Part shown: positions 61,865 to 64,000 of the stretch, in pieces | Layout: every line of letters begins with the position of its first letter | Numbering within the stretch: the stretch's first letter is position 1 | NCBI GenBank assembly: GCA_963818685.1 | Contig: CAWFTJ010000007.1 | Span: forward strand, 186,001-250,000 | Length of the DNA: 64,000 bases | Origin: CAJCJE01 sp963818685 | GTDB lineage: Bacteria; Actinomycetota; Actinomycetes; Mycobacteriales; Pseudonocardiaceae | Direction: 5' to 3' | The notes under the pieces: model-generated | The model's database searches: none | Told to the model about the DNA's origin: nothing | Seen by the model: the letters and a program-made list of their open reading frames with translations, nothing else | Program-made: the position numbers and the translations under genes

Positions 61865-63178
61865 TCAGGTTGCCTGGCAACTCAGACTGGTCAGGGGCTG
61901 GTTGGCGCCGTTGACGGTCATGCCCCAACTTGTGCTGCCACCGGCCGCGATGGTGCCGTTGTAGCTGGCGTTGCTCGCGCTCAGCTGTGTACCGGACTGG
62001 GTGACCGTGGCGTTCCAGGAGTTGGCCAGGGTCTGGCCGCCGGGGAACGTGCCCTTCACGGTCCAGGACGTGGTCGGCGCCGTACCGGTGTTGGTGACCG
62101 TCACGCTGGCCTGGAAACCGCCGGACCAACTGCTGGTGACCGACTCGGTCGCCGTGCACCCACCCGCAGGCGGCGGCGTGGATGACGTCGGCGGGGGATT
62201 GGGCGTCGTGGTGCCACCACCATCGCTGGTCGTGTAGTTGACCTGCGTGTACGCCGCGCCGCACTGCGAGGCGCAGGACGAGGGCAGCGAGAACGTGTAC
62301 ACCCGGCCGTTGTTGATCAGCGTGTCGGACGCGTCCAGCACGCGGATCTGGAACTGGCTGCCACCGGCCGTCGTCGGCGACAGAATGTACGCCTGGCCCA
62401 TGTCACCGTCCATTGTGGCGTTGGTCCACGCGCCGTTGGCGAAGTACTGCACGCCGTGGATGCCGTTGGGCAGGTGGGAGATCGCGGTCGCGCCCCACCA
62501 GGTCTGCGCACCCTGGAGGAAACCGATCTGGATGTCGCCGGTGTAGTTCGGGGTCGGCACGAACTGCCAGGAGATGTGCCGGTTGTTCCAGTGATCGGCC
62601 AACCCGCTGCCCACCGGGGCGCCGTTCAACACGAACCGGCCCAGCGAGTCCTGGTGCAGGTCGAGGTGGTACGGATCGTCCCGGCACCACGCGTTGGAGT
62701 CGGCGCAGCTGTCCGCGACCACCATGGTCAGCGTCGCCCCGTTGTACTGGTCGGCCACCCAGGAACCGTTGCGGCAGAACGGCTGGTTCTGTGCGCCGTC
62801 GTTGGTTCCCGTGCAGTAGTCGCCGATGGTGACCTGCACGTACCGGTCGCAGTTGAGGCCGTTGTCCCACATGCCGAGGATGTTGGACATCGAAGCCGGC
62901 ACCGGTCGCGGATACGGACCGTAGTCGCCGGGGGTGTTGAACACGTTCAGCGCCACGAAGTCCTGGCTGTCGAGGTTGGCCTGTGGTATGCCGCAACCGC
63001 CGTACGGCGCGCCGAGACCGCTGAAATAGGTGGCGTTGCCGGTGACCGGCGACGGCGTGCCGGTGACGTCGAGCGCGTTGGCCGGTAACTGGAACAACAG
63101 CAGCGCGACGACGGCCGCGAGCGCGGCCACCGCCAGCATCGGGGCTCCGAGCACTAATCTCCGCCGCGACCTGCGCAT
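61865..63178 (-). CDS. Secreted expansin-like protein with C-terminal CBM2
   Basis: The ATG at 63178 follows GAAGGAGTGTC. A longer in-frame extension to 63613 overlaps the neighbouring promoter and looks non-coding. The 437-residue protein has a signal peptide (LAVAALAAVVALLLFQLPA). A double-psi beta-barrel follows (VTGNATYFSGLGAPYGGCGI, ADSCADSNAWCRDDPYHLDL, with the HxD-type Asp) and then a beta-sandwich (WQFVPTPNYTGDIQIGFLQG), as in bacterial expansins. A Pro/Thr linker leads to a CBM2 (CTATESVTSSWSGGFQASVT). Expansins loosen cellulose without hydrolysis, here probably helping the secreted glycosidases. Confidence 0.86.
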   Translation of the reverse strand: MRRSRRRLVLGAPMLAVAALAAVVALLLFQLPANALDVTGTPSPVTGNATYFSGLGAPYGGCGIPQANLDSQDFVALNVFNTPGDYGPYPRPVPASMSNILGMWDNGLNCDRYVQVTIGDYCTGTNDGAQNQPFCRNGSWVADQYNGATLTMVVADSCADSNAWCRDDPYHLDLHQDSLGRFVLNGAPVGSGLADHWNNRHISWQFVPTPNYTGDIQIGFLQGAQTWWGATAISHLPNGIHGVQYFANGAWTNATMDGDMGQAYILSPTTAGGSQFQIRVLDASDTLINNGRVYTFSLPSSCASQCGAAYTQVNYTTSDGGGTTTPNPPPTSSTPPPAGGCTATESVTSSWSGGFQASVTVTNTGTAPTTSWTVKGTFPGGQTLANSWNATVTQSGTQLSASNASYNGTIAAGGSTSWGMTVNGANQPLTSLSCQAT

Positions 63179-63483
63179 GACACTCCTTCCGGACGTTTCT
63201 CGTGGCCCCATTGCGCGGTGGCGCGGCACCAATGTCAACGGCGTGCGCCATTGGCCCTGAAGAACCCGGGTGCGCCGATGAAAGTTTCGGGGCCGCCGCA
63301 CGTCGACGGTCGGGACGGGCGGGGTGTGTCGAACAGCGTCGAAGACGAGCCTGGCCAGGTAGAGATCCGATGTATCGATCGGTACCTGCGAGAACCGCCT
63401 TGACGTTGTGATTCGGTTCGCTGTAGCGTCCGCCAAAGCTCGGATGTCTTGGTGTGGCTGTCTCTCCGCGGAGGTTCGTGCCG
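63179..63483. promoter_or_regulatory. Divergent promoter region of expansin-like and GH29 genes
   Basis: GAAAGTTTC at 63280-63288 is the exact inverse of the GAAACTTTC at 56685. A near-palindrome GTATCGATCGGTAC lies at about 63371. A possible promoter TTGACG/TAGCGT with 18-bp spacing starts near 63400, reading toward GH29. No gene is present in the 305 bp. Confidence 0.5.
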
Positions 63484-64000
63484 ATGTCTCCAGCTGAATC
63501 AGTGTCCCGTCGCCATTTCCTCGCCGGTGCCGCAGCGGCCGGCGCGCTGACCGTGCTCTCCGCCAACGGCGCATCGGCGGAAGTCGGGGGCGCGGCGGCG
63601 GAAGTCGGGGCAAGGTCCACCTCGGCCACCCCGACCGGGGTGCCGCTGCCGGCGTTGCGGGTGCCGCAGACCGACATGGGCCTTGCCCAGCAACCCGATT
63701 CGGCGGTCGGCTGGCTGGCCGACGCGAAGATCGGCATGTTCATCCACTGGGGCGTCTATGCCGGACCGGCCAAGGGGGAGTGGTACGAACGCACCGCGCA
63801 GATCAAACCGAGCGTGTATCGCGAGTTCCTCACCAGTCCCTCGCCGCAGCAGTTCACCGCCGACCAGTACGACCCGTCCGCATGGGTCGATCTGGCCAAA
63901 ACCATGGGCGCGAAGTACGTGGTCCTCACCACCCGGCACCACGAGGGGTTCGGGCTGTACCCCAATGCGCACCCCAACGCCTGGACCAGCTCGCAGGCGC
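63484..64000 (+). CDS. Secreted alpha-L-fucosidase (GH29), 3' end outside window
   Basis: The ATG at 63484 follows GGAGG. A Tat signal is visible: VSRRHFLAGAAAAGALTVLS, with the twin arginines at 9-10. The mature part begins with the GH29 segments WLADAKIGMFIHWGVYAGPA near 78-97 and KTMGAKYVVLTTRHHEGFGL near 138-157, both conserved in alpha-L-fucosidases. The frame is open to the window end; the catalytic Asp lies beyond. It would release fucose from plant or animal glycans after export. It shares a divergent promoter with the expansin-like gene. Confidence 0.9.
   Translation, partial: MSPAESVSRRHFLAGAAAAGALTVLSANGASAEVGGAAAEVGARSTSATPTGVPLPALRVPQTDMGLAQQPDSAVGWLADAKIGMFIHWGVYAGPAKGEWYERTAQIKPSVYREFLTSPSPQQFTADQYDPSAWVDLAKTMGAKYVVLTTRHHEGFGLYPNAHPNAWTSSQA

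Noticed and set aside
63179..63613. N-terminal extension of the expansin-like protein to 63613
   Set aside because: The extension overlaps the divergent promoter and the GH29 gene, lacks homology, and the ATG at 63178 has a strong ribosome-binding site followed by a signal peptide.

Overview
The window is about 70% GC with strong G/C third-position bias, frequent GTG starts, 4-bp start/stop overlaps, CBM2-tagged secreted glycosidases, an LmbU-type regulator and a DUF574 methyltransferase. This points to a filamentous actinomycete; a Pseudonocardiales-like genus is a guess, because no rRNA or other taxonomic marker is present. I see no tRNA, rRNA or CRISPR array.

Region A (1-1842, minus strand) holds a cut-off secreted phosphoesterase and an alpha/beta hydrolase. 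Region B (2153-23836, plus strand) is one tightly packed operon of 14 genes, a hybrid fatty acid/type I polyketide cluster. It encodes an alpha/beta hydrolase, an AfsA-type (gamma-butyrolactone synthase family) protein, an FAD monooxygenase, an LLM flavin oxidoreductase, a HAD phosphatase, a free ACP, a membrane fatty acid desaturase, a fatty acyl-AMP ligase, two SDR enzymes, a cyclopropane-fatty-acid-synthase-like methyltransferase, a DAO-type flavoenzyme and two PKS proteins. PKS1 is ACP-KS-AT(methylmalonyl)-DH-KR-ACP and PKS2 is KS-AT(malonyl)-ACP-TE. The inferred logic is that a fatty acid is activated by the ligase, held and desaturated on the free ACP, possibly methylated or cyclopropanated, and extended twice to a beta-ketoacyl thioester. 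That is the type of substrate AfsA enzymes condense with a C3 phosphate, and a HAD phosphatase is encoded next door.

Region C (24244-31431) may be the right-hand part of the same cluster: a GyrI-like protein, a ketosynthase-III-like enzyme whose usual catalytic His is Asn, an LmbU-family activator, an acyl-CoA dehydrogenase, a methyltransferase and a P450.

Region D (31624-49797) is a sugar-uptake and catabolism locus: class I aldolase, ABC importer without its ATPase, cytoplasmic glycosidases (GH31/GH36-like, GH84, GH38, a six-hairpin protein), an FAD enzyme, a tandem metallo-beta-lactamase-fold protein, a LacI regulator with a visible operator, a ROK kinase and a SIS isomerase. The mix suggests import of a mannose/GlcNAc-containing oligosaccharide that is taken apart inside the cell. 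Region E (49839-52706) has a GNAT, a DUF574 methyltransferase and a divergent HTH/Clp-N pair around a clear palindrome. Region F (52808-64000) is a secreted plant-cell-wall set (GH3, GH51-like+CBM2, expansin-like+CBM2, GH29). It shares a GAAACTTTC-type operator and is interrupted by a transposase relic and a regulator/beta-lactamase-like pair.

At least ten +1 frameshifts occur in otherwise intact genes: six in the PKS1 ketosynthase, one in the acyl-CoA dehydrogenase, one in GH38 and two in its downstream neighbour. Their uniform direction suggests sequence or assembly errors rather than gene decay.
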